Notes: generated by a model not told the origin, from the sequence alone. A stretch of 64,000 bases of DNA from Bacteroidota bacterium (GCA_018267915.1 JAFDXN010000030.1:42227-106226), one strand, 5' to 3'. Positions 1-8,471 are shown, counted from the stretch's first letter. Numbers and translations: made by a program.

Positions 1-191
1 TGTTGTGCAAGTAAAAACAATGTGGATATTGTTGTATTGATCTTACCTAGTTCAATCCTCGATATTTGGCTATATTCAATATCACATAGGTTAGCTAGTT
101 GCTCCTGAGTGAGACCTTTACTCTCCCTAAGCTCCCTGAGATGCTTACCAAACCTTAATAATAGTTCCTTATCCCTGACATTGCTAGCCAC
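1..191 (-). CDS. XRE-family helix-turn-helix regulator, 3' part cut by window edge
   Basis: Reading leftwards on the minus strand, an open frame covers at least 63 codons and runs off the window. It holds a Cro/C1-type helix-turn-helix: a basic helix (LRELRESKGLTQEQLA) followed by a recognition helix ending in SQISRIELGK, the usual XRE layout. Such proteins are DNA-binding repressors or small regulators. No in-frame ATG exists near the domain. GTG at 191 gives a short leader (VASNVRDKE) and is only a guess, so the start is uncertain. The gene at 282 is divergent, and the 90 bp between them could carry an operator. Family assignment is firm; the target is unknown. Confidence 0.75.
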   Translation of the reverse strand, partial: MASNVRDKELLLRFGKHLRELRESKGLTQEQLANLCDIEYSQISRIELGKINTTISTLFLLAQ

Positions 192-281
192 ATAGCAAAG
201 GGAACAAATGCAAAAGGCACATCTAAAGGCATGTATGCCTTATTTGCAAAAATTACATATTTTAGTCTAAACATTCACTAA

Positions 282-737
282 ATGAAACAAGCAATTCTAT
301 TCCTGTGCCTATGGGCTATAGCAATATCTGCTCAAGCACAAAAAATAAGTCGAGATAAACAGACTTGTATCAACAATATTAAAGCTGCAGGATATGAAGT
401 TAAGAATCCTAAAACAGATATTTTTGGATATATCCGCTTTGATAAATTTGGTAAATCTGCAGTCTATTATGAGTGTACAGGAAATATTGTGAGACAGGTT
501 ACATTTTTGTGCGAAAATGGTCTAATGCCTACTAAAATGTGGAGGGAAGTATTGGCTAATATGTCTTGGGAAGATCAAAAAAAATCTCTAGATGATGCAA
601 AAGCAACCGGAGAAGAAAATGACCACACGACACTCTATGCGTATGATACTGAATATTACACTGGAAAAGCAAAGTACACCTATAGAAACGACTATCAGAC
701 CAAGCAGTGGGGATTTACAATAATAATTATTAACTAG
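282..737 (+). CDS. Small secreted protein of unknown function
   Basis: This is a 151-aa protein with a clear N-terminal signal peptide: Lys near the start, then a hydrophobic run LFLCLWAIAISAQAQ with an AQA-type signal peptidase I site near residue 19. The mature part is polar and rich in Tyr, Lys and Asp, with no domain I recognise. It is probably periplasmic or secreted. The next gene starts 7 bp downstream and encodes a lipoprotein, so the two are likely co-transcribed and may act together at the envelope. The region is AT-rich like the rest of the left flank. I cannot assign a function. Confidence 0.7.
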   Translation: MKQAILFLCLWAIAISAQAQKISRDKQTCINNIKAAGYEVKNPKTDIFGYIRFDKFGKSAVYYECTGNIVRQVTFLCENGLMPTKMWREVLANMSWEDQKKSLDDAKATGEENDHTTLYAYDTEYYTGKAKYTYRNDYQTKQWGFTIIIIN

Positions 738-744
738 ATAACCT

Positions 745-1191
745 ATGCAAGTTAAATATTTTTTCCTGGTCATGGTTTTACTATCATGTGGAGATAAGAA
801 AGATGGAGAAATTACAACCCGTACCAGGGATACTGTTGTTTGCTTGACAGAAACACCGCATAAAGAAACCAAAGAAAAAAATCCAATATTTCCAGCAAGA
901 TATCAGATTATACAGTCTTCTTTGGCTGCTAAAGCAACATTTAAGCTTGATAGCTATAATGGCAGTGTCTATCAATTAGTAGCCACACCAACAGGCGGTG
1001 AGGATTGGCAGTTGCTCCGTAAGAAAAGTCATTACAAAGATGATGTGCAATATGATAATATGAGCAACTATACTCTATTTACATCGAGTATAGCCATAAA
1101 ATATACCTACCTAATGAATGTAAACACCGGTGCAGTATGGCAACTAGCTCAAAATTCAGAAAGTGGGGAAATATTATTTGATCCAATGTAA
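745..1191 (+). CDS. Lipoprotein of unknown function
   Basis: This 148-aa protein has a short hydrophobic leader and a lipobox (LLSC, Cys at residue 15), so it should be lipidated and anchored to the inner or outer membrane. The mature part is charged at first (GDKKDGEITTR), then carries Tyr-rich segments and a C-terminal SGEILFDP stretch. That resembles small Bacteroidota lipoproteins with a beta-rich fold, but no family is recognised. It follows the signal-peptide gene at 282 by 7 bp in the same direction, which suggests an operon. Confidence 0.68.
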   Translation: MQVKYFFLVMVLLSCGDKKDGEITTRTRDTVVCLTETPHKETKEKNPIFPARYQIIQSSLAAKATFKLDSYNGSVYQLVATPTGGEDWQLLRKKSHYKDDVQYDNMSNYTLFTSSIAIKYTYLMNVNTGAVWQLAQNSESGEILFDPM

Positions 1192-1344
1192 AATAAAAGA
1201 GGTACAGGACTCTAAATAAAACTGATAAGAAAATTGCTTTTACTTTATTTTATGAACTGAAGGAAATTTCCTGCCATGCTAGAAGATATCCACAAATTTC
1301 AATGCCCAGTACTCTAAAAGGTACCAGGTTTTTAATTTGCACTG

Positions 1345-1650
1345 GTGGCTATAATCCGATTAGAAGGTGTGTTGACGGTCTATATTGAAAATAAAGATTG
1401 GAATGAACCAGGTACTATTGAATGTGTTATCAGACCAGTGTTACACCACACAAGGCCAGCCTATGAGGCTGATATGTGGCAAGGTGGTCAAATGCTACTA
1501 CAAACTATAACAATGTTCAGGGCTGTTGTGTACCTAAGGCTTGAAGGTGACCGGTATAGAGTATTTGATCCTAAGGGTTATCGAGATGCAAATGAATTTT
1601 GGAAAATGCTGGAGACTACTATTTCAGGTATTATTTTATCCAACACGTAG
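1345..1650 (+). CDS. Hypothetical protein, 101 aa
   Basis: This open frame begins with GTG; no ATG lies near the N terminus. It encodes a mixed alpha/beta-looking protein (MAIIRLEGVLTVYIE...). It has no signal peptide and no recognised motif. Amino-acid composition is normal for a real protein and no competing frame is convincing. The overlapping 73-aa frame at 1541 is a shadow. It lies between two envelope-protein genes with a 153-bp gap upstream. Existence is moderately likely; function is unknown. Confidence 0.5.
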   Translation: MAIIRLEGVLTVYIENKDWNEPGTIECVIRPVLHHTRPAYEADMWQGGQMLLQTITMFRAVVYLRLEGDRYRVFDPKGYRDANEFWKMLETTISGIILSNT

Positions 1651-1673
1651 TATATTAGCAGCAAAACAAACTT

Positions 1674-2507
1674 ATGAAACACCTCATTTTTATCCTCGTG
1701 TTATTATGCTCGGCTATTTGCAAAGCACAGTTACCATTAGAGCACTCATTTTCTGCCCGTAATAGTTACCCTCAGGTAATTGTTTTCTCAAGTAATGGTA
1801 AGAAAATTCTTAGTAATGATACTAGCTCTAACCAAGTAAAACTCTACAATATGGACTATTCCCTCTGGAAATCCATTTCTGTACCTGTTCCCGCAAACTA
1901 TAAATTAAACAGCACTTTTCTCATTACTGACAACTTATTCAACAATGATAATTCAGTAGAATTAATAGCATCTTGCTACTACTATGACCAGGCAGCAAAT
2001 ACAGTAACATACAGCCTCCGTTTGATTAATGAAACCGGCAATATCATACAGGATTTTGGTAACAATAATTATGCATCAGTCCTAAAAGATGATAATGGCA
2101 TTTACAAATTGATTGTGAGCAATTACCAAAGTCATCCAAATGGTGCTGCGCCTACTATCGATTCTAAATTTTACACATTGCCAGGGAGCACGCCTTGTGA
2201 TGCATGTGGCAATGGTTTAGGGGTGAAGCCAACAAATAACTCCTCAAACCAAAGCTACATATCTGCTGCAACTCCAAACCCAAGCACTGGAAACACAATG
2301 ATAATGTACAATTTGGGACCCGGACTAAGAGAGGCTGAAATCCAGTTATTTAACACGAATGGACAGATAATAAACAGATATTCAATAAGCCAGCCATCGG
2401 GTAACATTAATGTTCTGACCTCCGATTTAGCACCTGGTACTTATTTCTACAGTCTCCGTACTGAAAGTGAATTGACACCTGCACAGAAGATCACGGTCAT
2501 CAGGTAA
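1674..2507 (+). CDS. Secreted protein with type IX secretion (Por) sorting domain
   Basis: This 277-aa protein carries an N-terminal signal peptide (MKHLIFILVLLCSAICKAQ). The last 75 or so residues match a type A T9SS sorting domain: ATPNPSTGNTMIMYNL, then EIQLFNTNGQIINRYS, then the LAPGTYFYSLRT strand and a short basic end. The middle (residues 20-190) is Asn/Tyr-rich, probably beta-propeller or beta-sandwich, and unassigned. Proteins with this tail cross the outer membrane through the T9SS and are attached or released at the cell surface, a trait confined to Bacteroidota. This is one of the best lineage markers in the window. Confidence 0.85.
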   Translation: MKHLIFILVLLCSAICKAQLPLEHSFSARNSYPQVIVFSSNGKKILSNDTSSNQVKLYNMDYSLWKSISVPVPANYKLNSTFLITDNLFNNDNSVELIASCYYYDQAANTVTYSLRLINETGNIIQDFGNNNYASVLKDDNGIYKLIVSNYQSHPNGAAPTIDSKFYTLPGSTPCDACGNGLGVKPTNNSSNQSYISAATPNPSTGNTMIMYNLGPGLREAEIQLFNTNGQIINRYSISQPSGNINVLTSDLAPGTYFYSLRTESELTPAQKITVIR

Positions 2508-2538
2508 ACAAGGCTTTTATCTACACCTGTGAGGTAGA

Positions 2539-2802
2539 TTAATAGCAGATTTTGCAAGGACGGTAACCTCTCTCCTGAGCCTCTGAAACTGATACCTTAG
2601 ACACTCCATGAGTACACCTTTGTAGTCCCCGGCAGGAGGTTGAGTTATGATATGCATATGCACGGGATGATTCACAGATATACACTGAGGCCTCCTTCTT
2701 AGCCTTCTTGGTGTGGTGTATGGTGGTTGGCCTCTGTGGAGCCTGTGCCAGTACAGAGAAGGATAAGCCTAGCAAAAGCAGGCCTGCTAATAATCGCTTC
2801 AT
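2539..2802 (-). CDS. Small secreted Cys-rich protein
   Basis: This is an 87-aa protein with a signal peptide (MKRLLAGLLLLGLSFSVLAQ) and a mature part containing VYICESS, YHNSTSCRGLQRCTHG and a C-terminal YRPCKICY. The Cys/His pattern (C, H, C, C, H, CxxC) resembles a small Ada-like or zinc-binding motif seen in short Bacteroidota exported proteins. Metal binding or disulfide formation is inferred. It is convergent with the T9SS gene ending at 2507. Orientation and signal peptide support a real gene; the function is unknown. Confidence 0.7.
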   Translation of the reverse strand: MKRLLAGLLLLGLSFSVLAQAPQRPTTIHHTKKAKKEASVYICESSRAYAYHNSTSCRGLQRCTHGVSKVSVSEAQERGYRPCKICY

Positions 2803-2849
2803 ACAAATTGATTTTACTCAAATGTATAAACCAGCATTCTAATAATCAA

Positions 2850-2885
2850 CCGTGAAAACACGGTATTCATAAAACAATACCTTTG
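2850..2885 (+). promoter_or_regulatory. Candidate promoter with upstream hairpin
   Basis: TACCTTTG at 2878-2885 matches the Bacteroidota -7 element TAnnTTTG exactly and lies 4 bp before the ATG of the gene at 2890, so the mRNA would be almost leaderless. A perfect 5-bp hairpin (CCGTG/CACGG, loop AAAA) at 2850-2863 lies just upstream. No clear -33 box is seen. Confidence 0.4.
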
Positions 2886-2889
2886 TCCC

Positions 2890-3162
2890 ATGGCATATCG
2901 TGAATTTGATTGCGACCTGTATTTAACTCTTGTCAAGTTAGGTTTTAAGCATGTTATACAGCACTTTGACCTATTAACACCAGCAGAGGTAGGGTTTGAA
3001 CCTGATGAGAATGTAGACCACTACCTCTTAGAGCCTATTTACGAGCATTTACCCTACCATGAGGCTGATGACAATGCCATCTACCATATAGACGATCCTG
3101 AGGTAATGGAAATGAGCGCAAGGGTTGAAAATGTGTATTTCTGGGTTAAACAACCCATATAG
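2890..3162 (+). CDS. Hypothetical protein, 90 aa
   Basis: This 90-aa acidic cytoplasmic protein (MAYREFDCDLYLTLV...) has no signal peptide or membrane segment. It starts right after a TANNTTTG-type promoter and ends one base before the stop codon of the convergent SRAP gene, so the two genes share a tight tail-to-tail boundary. No motif is recognised. The good start context and compact packing make it likely to be expressed. Confidence 0.6.
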   Translation: MAYREFDCDLYLTLVKLGFKHVIQHFDLLTPAEVGFEPDENVDHYLLEPIYEHLPYHEADDNAIYHIDDPEVMEMSARVENVYFWVKQPI

Positions 3163-3909
3163 CTATACCAGTTCCGGCAATTCGCTGTATTTAAAAGCCT
3201 CTGTAGGCACTTCCAGCCCCCGGAAGTCCTTATGGATAGTATATGCCGCCATCTTGTCTGCAGGCAACTGATAAGTAGCTAATTCAGTAATACGCTGCTG
3301 AGTAAGGCCATCGGATATCCATTCCATTGCCAGTTCATCAGGTAGTATGGTTGGCATACGCTTCTTCTTATTGTGTACCTGCTCCATTAAATGGTTGGCC
3401 TTGGTGGTAACAATAGCAAACGTATCTATGGTCTCTCCAGTCTCCCTGTCTGTCCAGGGTTGCCAGATACCTGCCATGTAGAAATAGTCCTTACCGGGAA
3501 TTGTTATGTAGTAAGGATAAGCAATGTCCTTCTTCTCTCCCTCTGGCTTAAAATGCCGCCATTCATAGAAACCTGATGATAGTACCAAGCAGCGCCTCTT
3601 CATTGCAGCATCCTTATAGGTTTTCTTATCAAATAGTTCTTCGCCAATAGCATTCAGCGTGGTAAACTTCTTCCTGGATTCCTTAACAGCTTCCATTGTT
3701 GGTACCCAACCTGGTATGAATTCCCAGTGAGCCATTACTATCTCTATGTCCTTCCCACCATTTACAGGTTTTACTATCGGCCAGTCCTTATATTCAAACC
3801 CACTCCTGAGAGCAATCTCCTTCTCCTGCATAGCCTTAAGTTCCTTCTCCAGCTCCAGCAGCTTGATAAGTTGGTACTTCGATACTCTGATCCCGTTATA
3901 ATAGCACAT
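3163..3909 (-). CDS. SRAP (HMCES/YedK-like) abasic-site shielding protein, chromosomal copy
   Basis: This 248-aa protein begins MCYYNG, placing the catalytic Cys at residue 2. It carries the family blocks AHWEFIPGW, FTTLNAIGEELF, the RRCLVLSSGFYEW strand with its conserved Glu, and VHNKKKRMP with the active-site His. SRAP proteins form a thiazolidine cross-link with abasic sites in single-stranded DNA and shield them from cleavage during replication. Only 2 bp separate it from the upstream small gene ending at 3912. A close relative with the same partner lies inside the integrated element (39866-40919), so the cassette is present twice. Confidence 0.92.
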   Translation of the reverse strand: MCYYNGIRVSKYQLIKLLELEKELKAMQEKEIALRSGFEYKDWPIVKPVNGGKDIEIVMAHWEFIPGWVPTMEAVKESRKKFTTLNAIGEELFDKKTYKDAAMKRRCLVLSSGFYEWRHFKPEGEKKDIAYPYYITIPGKDYFYMAGIWQPWTDRETGETIDTFAIVTTKANHLMEQVHNKKKRMPTILPDELAMEWISDGLTQQRITELATYQLPADKMAAYTIHKDFRGLEVPTEAFKYSELPELV

Positions 3910-3911
3910 AA

Positions 3912-4175
3912 TTAAAATAAGCTTTGTTGTTCACTAGATTTTCCGTTGCTCCCCAGGGCCTTGTCAATTAGTTCCCCGATAGTCTCTGCAAGTTCCTGCT
4001 CTCCCTGGGGTACACTGGTCCAAACATAATACCCATCAGCCCCCTTGATCTTAGTGACATAAAAAGGCTTTGTTAGATTGACCTTAAAAAGGTCCAGCTT
4101 ACCGGATTTATAGCCTTCAATTTTTACCTGTTCTCCTTGAATAGTAATGGTGAGGGTTCTATTTGTCGCATCCAC
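3912..4175 (-). CDS. Small SRAP-partner protein
   Basis: This 87-aa protein has no signal peptide. It lies immediately upstream of the SRAP gene in the same operon. Its C-terminal half (YYVWTSVPQGEQELAETIGE, ending QQSLF) aligns with the 89-aa protein at 39866, which also precedes an SRAP gene. Conserved pairing at two loci supports a real gene and a functional link to abasic-site processing, although no known domain is visible. The C-terminal xSLF tail resembles short peptide motifs used to bind the beta sliding clamp; that reading is speculative. Confidence 0.72.
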   Translation of the reverse strand: MDATNRTLTITIQGEQVKIEGYKSGKLDLFKVNLTKPFYVTKIKGADGYYVWTSVPQGEQELAETIGELIDKALGSNGKSSEQQSLF

Positions 4176-4261
4176 AAAGTAAAAATAGGAAAATCCTAGT
4201 TTACCCTATAGCTAATAACTGCTAGTTTTACATGTTAGCATAAATTCCTATTTTGGCTTTT

Positions 4262-5191
4262 ATGAGCCACATCGAAATTCATGTCACTATGGCAAGATAT
4301 TCTTGTCACGAAGAATTGGTAAATGATTTGAGCCCTATTTTCAACGCTACCAAAAATGATGAAATCTTTTTTGTTATTGATTTAAATACTCGACCCAATT
4401 TTCTGTATGGAGATTTTTTGATACTAGTGGTTTCTGCAGTAAATTTTTTGACAGCCATGCAGATACCATATGGAGGTCGGTTTATTAATTTTCATAAGAA
4501 TAGCTTTGAGGTGCAGTATGCAAGTCGCATTGACTTTTTTAAGCATATGCAAATAGAATTACCAGAGAGTTTTATTAGGAAACCGGGAGACGGACGTTTT
4601 ACAGAAATCACTTCATATCATAATGATGCTTCAGCACTTGAATTACACAATAAAATCATCCGTATTTTGAAAGAAAATGGAAATATTTCAGTCGACTTAT
4701 TAGCTGTTCTTGATTATTGTATATATGAAATCCTTGATAATGTCCTTTGCCATGCTAATTCACCAACAAACGGAAAGTGTGTAGTACAATTTTTTGCAGC
4801 ATCAAAAGAAATTCGATTTCTGATTTGTGACACTGGCATTGGAGTTCATACATCATTAACACAGCACCCAAATAGCAAATATAAACATCTTACAAAAGAC
4901 GAATCCATTTACCAGTGCACAAGAAAAGGTGTAACGAATAGCGAAGGAATGGGAAATGGCTTATACCACACTTCAGAATTTATTCGCCGAAACCTGGGAG
5001 ATTTTATTCTTCATTCTGATGATTTCGTATTTAAAATTTCAAATGGCATAGAATCTCATTATCAAACCACTCAATGGAAAGGAACCTATTTATTTATAAA
5101 AGTTCTAACATCTAATATAGTTGATTACAAAGACTTTATGGGTGAAAATGTCGATTTGCAAGACAGTTTTGAATTTGTGTTTGGGGAATGA
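4262..5191 (+). CDS. GHKL-type ATPase-domain protein
   Basis: I chose the ATG at 4262 over an upstream TTG; this gives 309 aa. The C-terminal half has the Bergerat ATP-binding fold: N box EILDNVLCH near residues 156-164, G1 box DTGIGV at 190, and G2 box GMGNGLY at 229. There is no histidine-kinase dimerisation helix, receiver or membrane segment. It therefore resembles a stand-alone kinase-like ATPase of the anti-sigma type rather than a sensor kinase. The N-terminal 140 residues are not recognised. The STAS-like gene 50 bp downstream has its own promoter. Anti-sigma or protein-switch activity is inference from this pairing. Confidence 0.75.
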   Translation: MSHIEIHVTMARYSCHEELVNDLSPIFNATKNDEIFFVIDLNTRPNFLYGDFLILVVSAVNFLTAMQIPYGGRFINFHKNSFEVQYASRIDFFKHMQIELPESFIRKPGDGRFTEITSYHNDASALELHNKIIRILKENGNISVDLLAVLDYCIYEILDNVLCHANSPTNGKCVVQFFAASKEIRFLICDTGIGVHTSLTQHPNSKYKHLTKDESIYQCTRKGVTNSEGMGNGLYHTSEFIRRNLGDFILHSDDFVFKISNGIESHYQTTQWKGTYLFIKVLTSNIVDYKDFMGENVDLQDSFEFVFGE

Positions 5192-5217
5192 GGTGTGTAA
5201 AATTTCAAATTCAGTAG

Positions 5218-5225
5218 TATCTTTG
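5218..5225 (+). promoter_or_regulatory. Candidate promoter of the STAS-like gene
   Basis: TATCTTTG matches the TAnnTTTG -7 element and ends 16 bp before the ATG at 5242. The intergenic gap is only 50 bp, so the gene can be expressed independently of the ATPase gene upstream. Confidence 0.4.
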
Positions 5226-5241
5226 TGCAGAATTAGCATTT

Positions 5242-5538
5242 ATGATAATCAGTCTCATCAATATAAGCTCAAGTTTAGGCACCCGGCAACTGGGTGCTAA
5301 ATTGCGTTCAGAGATTGAGCAAATGCTCCAAAAACCAGGTAGGATTTTAATTGATTTTTCTGGAATAGAGGTGATTTCCAATTCATTTGCAGATGAGTGC
5401 TTCGGTAAATTGTTGTTGTCTCACGATTTGAAACTTCTAACAAAAAACCTTGTATTTAAAAATGCCAATGAATTCATTCAAACTGTTATTAAAAATTCAT
5501 TTTTCCAGCGGGTAAAGCAGATAAAGGGTGAGTGTTAA
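5242..5538 (+). CDS. STAS-like domain protein (DUF4325 type)
   Basis: This 98-aa protein has the alternating beta/alpha layout of STAS-like domains. It starts with a strand, then a helix (LGAKLRSEIEQMLQ), a strand ILIDFSGIEVISNSFADEC with the loop that carries the phosphorylated Ser or Thr in SpoIIAA-type proteins, and a last helix. Such domains bind GHKL ATPases, and this one follows such an ATPase. The pair looks like a minimal phosphoswitch. It overlaps the convergent gene at 5535 by 4 bp. Fold assignment is fairly good; the partner relation is inferred. Confidence 0.7.
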   Translation: MIISLINISSSLGTRQLGAKLRSEIEQMLQKPGRILIDFSGIEVISNSFADECFGKLLLSHDLKLLTKNLVFKNANEFIQTVIKNSFFQRVKQIKGEC

Positions 5539-5765
5539 TGCTCCTTCTGTACATTACTCTTCTTTATAACTTCATCCATTTTCTCCGATACCATATTGGA
5601 GTACTCTTCCTGGTATTTTAGATAATCATCTCGTTGAGGTGAATTTAATACAGTTCGCTCCAAAGCCATAATTTTTGAAACAAATGTTTGCAACATTCGT
5701 CCTGAAAGGGGGATGTCTAAATCTAACGGGTTAATGGACACCTGCTCGTCATTGCTATTCTCCAT
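5535..5765 (-). CDS. Hypothetical protein, 76 aa
   Basis: This 76-aa, mostly helical, acidic protein (MENSNDEQVSINPLDLDIPL...) is convergent with and overlaps the 3' end of the STAS-like gene by 4 bp. It has no signal peptide and no motif. The middle (MLQTFVSKIMALERTV, then KYQEEYSNMVSEKMDEV) could form a coiled coil. It may belong to the same accessory module as the ATPase/STAS pair, but the opposite direction gives no operon support. Confidence 0.55.
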   Translation of the reverse strand: MENSNDEQVSINPLDLDIPLSGRMLQTFVSKIMALERTVLNSPQRDDYLKYQEEYSNMVSEKMDEVIKKSNVQKEH

Positions 5766-5950
5766 ACAATCTTGTTTAATTTATATTTGCTAAATTATAA
5801 AAATACACGCAAATAGAAAGCTGAAAAACATCCACAAAATATAGTGGCTAAGTGTCAGTGATAACAAGGTAGTTTACTAACAACCCAAAATGAATATTCT
5901 AGTTCAACTAGGCAAATCACCAAAACAGCGATTTACTTATAGCTATTTTC

Positions 5951-6571
5951 CTATAAGTCTATAGAGAATGGATCATAATCTGCCATTACCTTGCCTTCCA
6001 TCGTGTACCGAGTAATTTTTCTACGATGGTACAGGTTTGATATCCGAAAGTACTTGGAGAACACCATAAATTGCTTAAAAATACCATTTTCCCTCATCAT
6101 AGCAGCTACAGACCTGGATAGCTTCCTGCATGGACTAAAAGAGACTAAGTTGTGAATTTTAAGTCTCCTGCGAGGAATATTCCCATAGTAGTAAATCTTG
6201 GCCAGTAACCCATCAGTATGCAGATTGTGATGGTGTACCCGGTAACCTACCTGCCTGGAGGCATTGAAGTCAATATTGAAGGTTTTTTTGTCGGCAGGTA
6301 GTTTACTTAGGCCAATCATTACCACCCCAAGATTACCTGGTAATTCCACACCCTTCCTGTTATTCAGTACTTCATCTGCCAACCCCTTAAGGTAGGTCTT
6401 AAGCCACCCAGCTATCTCCCTGTTAGCGAATTGTGCAAGGTCAGGGTGGTCCTGCTTCATTTGAGAAAAAAAGCCATGAGGGTCCTTGTCAGGATAGGCA
6501 AGGAAATTGATTGCCTTCTGTCTATTCCTCGGCTTGTGTAGATCAGGAGATTTAAAAGTTACTACAGCCAT
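5951..6571 (-). CDS. Conserved-looking hypothetical protein, 206 aa
   Basis: This basic 206-aa protein lacks a signal peptide. The N terminus (MAVVTFKSPDLHKP) leads into a helical part; residues 90-110 read NRKGVELPGNLGVVMIGLSK; and the C-terminal half is strongly basic (GNIPRRRLKIHNLVSFSPCR) and could contact nucleic acid. The block around ELPGNLGVVMIG reminds me of proteins from Bacteroidota phages and islands, but I cannot name a family. It is a lone minus-strand gene with gaps on both sides. Coding status is likely; function is unknown. Confidence 0.6.
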   Translation of the reverse strand: MAVVTFKSPDLHKPRNRQKAINFLAYPDKDPHGFFSQMKQDHPDLAQFANREIAGWLKTYLKGLADEVLNNRKGVELPGNLGVVMIGLSKLPADKKTFNIDFNASRQVGYRVHHHNLHTDGLLAKIYYYGNIPRRRLKIHNLVSFSPCRKLSRSVAAMMRENGIFKQFMVFSKYFRISNLYHRRKITRYTMEGKVMADYDPFSIDL

Positions 6572-6639
6572 AGCACAAATTACAAATTATTTGCTACTAT
6601 AACACAGGAATATTATTATTTTTAGGCAAACCATTTCCT

Positions 6640-7188
6640 ATGCTAAGAGCATCACTATTTATTATTACAAGCGTATTACTATTTTCATGTGCGCCAACTA
6701 CTAAAATTGTTCGGCAGGACTACCCGTCACCATTCCAGTTTGAACTAGTAGATACAGCTACTGGAACCAAAGACCAACTCTATATAAAAGCCTGGGAGTG
6801 GATGGCAAAATCATTTAAAAGCTCCAAAGATGTAATACAGATGCAGGATAAGGAAGCTGGCAAGTTAATAGGTCGTTTTGTAGTATCAGGAGCAAGTAGC
6901 ATTGGGTGGGTATATTCAATAATAGCTATTGATACCAAGGATGGGAAATATAAAATAACAATAAGTGATTTTGAGCATGAGCCAGAAAAGACTGTTACTC
7001 AGTATGGAGTAGTGCCTGGCAAATCATATGGCGATCTGCAAAAAGATAAGTTTATATATCGAGGACCCAATGGAGCACAATTTGAAGATAAGACTTATTA
7101 TGCAATCAAAAATGACGTTATGAGCAAAAGTAGGGGGCTATTATCCTCGTTACAAGCAGCAATGCATAAAAATGGAAGTGATTTTTAA
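6640..7188 (+). CDS. Lipoprotein with DUF4468-like domain
   Basis: This 182-aa protein has an N-terminal lipobox (LLFSCAPT, Cys at residue 17). The following domain (YIKAWEWMAKSFKSSKDVIQ, then KEAGKLIGRF, then a Tyr-rich strand pair YSIIAIDTKDGKYKITISD) fits the DUF4468/TBP-like fold common in Bacteroidota lipoproteins. Members are envelope proteins of unknown role. A small gene starts 9 bp after its stop. The fold call rests on pattern memory rather than a search, so the domain name is less certain than the lipoprotein call. Confidence 0.68.
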   Translation: MLRASLFIITSVLLFSCAPTTKIVRQDYPSPFQFELVDTATGTKDQLYIKAWEWMAKSFKSSKDVIQMQDKEAGKLIGRFVVSGASSIGWVYSIIAIDTKDGKYKITISDFEHEPEKTVTQYGVVPGKSYGDLQKDKFIYRGPNGAQFEDKTYYAIKNDVMSKSRGLLSSLQAAMHKNGSDF

Positions 7189-7197
7189 AAACATATT

Positions 7198-7428
7198 ATG
7201 TTCCAAATTTTTGTAAAAATTGCAACTTCAATCCACGTAAATGGAAAATTACAAGTTGCCAATTCATTAGTTGAACTACATTCATACGCTAGTTCATTTA
7301 CCGATATACTTATCGATATAACCAAGTATCCAACGTCATTTATTAACCCAGCTGAAGCTAGGGAATGGATTAAGAGTAATGGTCAGGTAGGCTTTGAGTA
7401 TTTCATTTTGGAATGCATTACGATTTGA
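7198..7428 (+). CDS. Hypothetical protein, 76 aa
   Basis: This 76-aa protein starts 9 bp after the DUF4468-like lipoprotein gene and in the same direction. It is probably translated from the same mRNA. It has no signal peptide and no motif. The sequence (IDITKYPTSFINPAEAREWI) is compatible with a small folded domain. It is the last apparent gene before a long stretch without convincing coding signal. Confidence 0.45.
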   Translation: MFQIFVKIATSIHVNGKLQVANSLVELHSYASSFTDILIDITKYPTSFINPAEAREWIKSNGQVGFEYFILECITI

Positions 7429-7554
7429 AAATACCCATTGCAATGGTAAACTTTTTGGTAAAATTTTTTCCCTGAAAAAATTTAAATGGATTTGGGAGAG
7501 GCTAAACCTCCCTTCCATCTGCTCCACCCCTAAATACTACCCCCCTGGTCCCCC

Positions 7555-7668
7555 GGGGTAGAATATTTGTTGCCACACTTACTTGCCAGTAAGGGAATAC
7601 CCTCGGGCATAGGGAAAGGCTTATGCAGAGGCTGTCAGTTATTCTGGGTGTGGCAACATTCTACTCCC
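7555..7668. repeat. Long imperfect inverted repeat, possible structured RNA
   Basis: The left arm at 7555-7578 (GGGGTAGAATATTTGTTGCC and the next four bases) pairs with 7648-7668 (GTGTGGCAACATTCTACTCC plus one C), differing by a 3-nt insertion and one other position. A 69-nt loop lies between. The arms could close a 114-nt RNA fold or mark the ends of a small element. Confidence 0.5.
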
Positions 7669-7860
7669 ATAAGTGTCCTGGCTTCAGTTCCCTGATTTAG
7701 CTGTATATGGAATAACTGAGCAGCATCCAGACACTGACAGAACCAGCTCCAGTTCCTTGATTAAGCACCTGTACTACCCTCAACACAGGTACAAAGGACT
7801 CATTCCGCTAATGGCAAGCAAGATATTGCGCCAGACCATTGCAACACCTATTTTATGGCT

Positions 7861-7945
7861 AATGTCTTCTTATTGGCAAAATAGGAGATGCAATGCCAGT
7901 AGATAAAACCCACTTGTCTTGATGTCTTCTTAATGGTAAATGGGG
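7861..7945. repeat. Imperfect direct repeats with a 60-bp period
   Basis: AATGTCTTCTTATTGGCAAA at 7861 recurs as GATGTCTTCTTAATGGTAAA at 7921, exactly 60 bp later. Each copy's 3' side can pair with a sequence upstream (CCTATTTT/AAAATAGG; AAACCCA/TGGGGTTT), giving two similar adjacent hairpins. Confidence 0.5.
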
Positions 7946-8471
7946 TTTACTACTGGTCCGTCTGTCACAAATCTTGCAGTTGCCAATAGCTTCATTCGGA
8001 ACACTCCCATGCCCTCTATGCCGCTTCCTTCATTACTTCGTTCATTACACGCCACTCCCTTACATTCACAGCCTCCCACAGCTCCGGTATAGGATAATGC
8101 CACCTGCAGCACAATAGGCTATACACAGGCATTATACCTATCCCTACGCTGGCCAATGGTTCATTCCAGTACATTCTGTTACATTCACTCATCCATTCAG
8201 TCAGCAGCCTATAGGTCATTCCGTGTTCTTCGATGGAGCAAGCCTTAATCTGTCAAAAGTCTGCGTTACAGGCTATTTGCTGGTCACAGATCCCTCGCTT
8301 ATTTCCCTGGCCTACTGCACACACCTGTAAAGGGAAATGCCTCGCAAATACCCTTCCACTGTGCAAATAACGCCCTTCTTAGGTCGGGCTTAATATTTGC
8401 CCCATCCTTTTGACGCTTGCAACTACATTCCCGTTGGTCATTCCGTTTTAAAGGCTTGCTATTGGACAAAT

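Noticed and set aside
588..975. Minus-strand frames opposite the genes at 282 and 745
   Set aside because: They overlap two plus-strand genes with clear signal peptides and show no features of their own.
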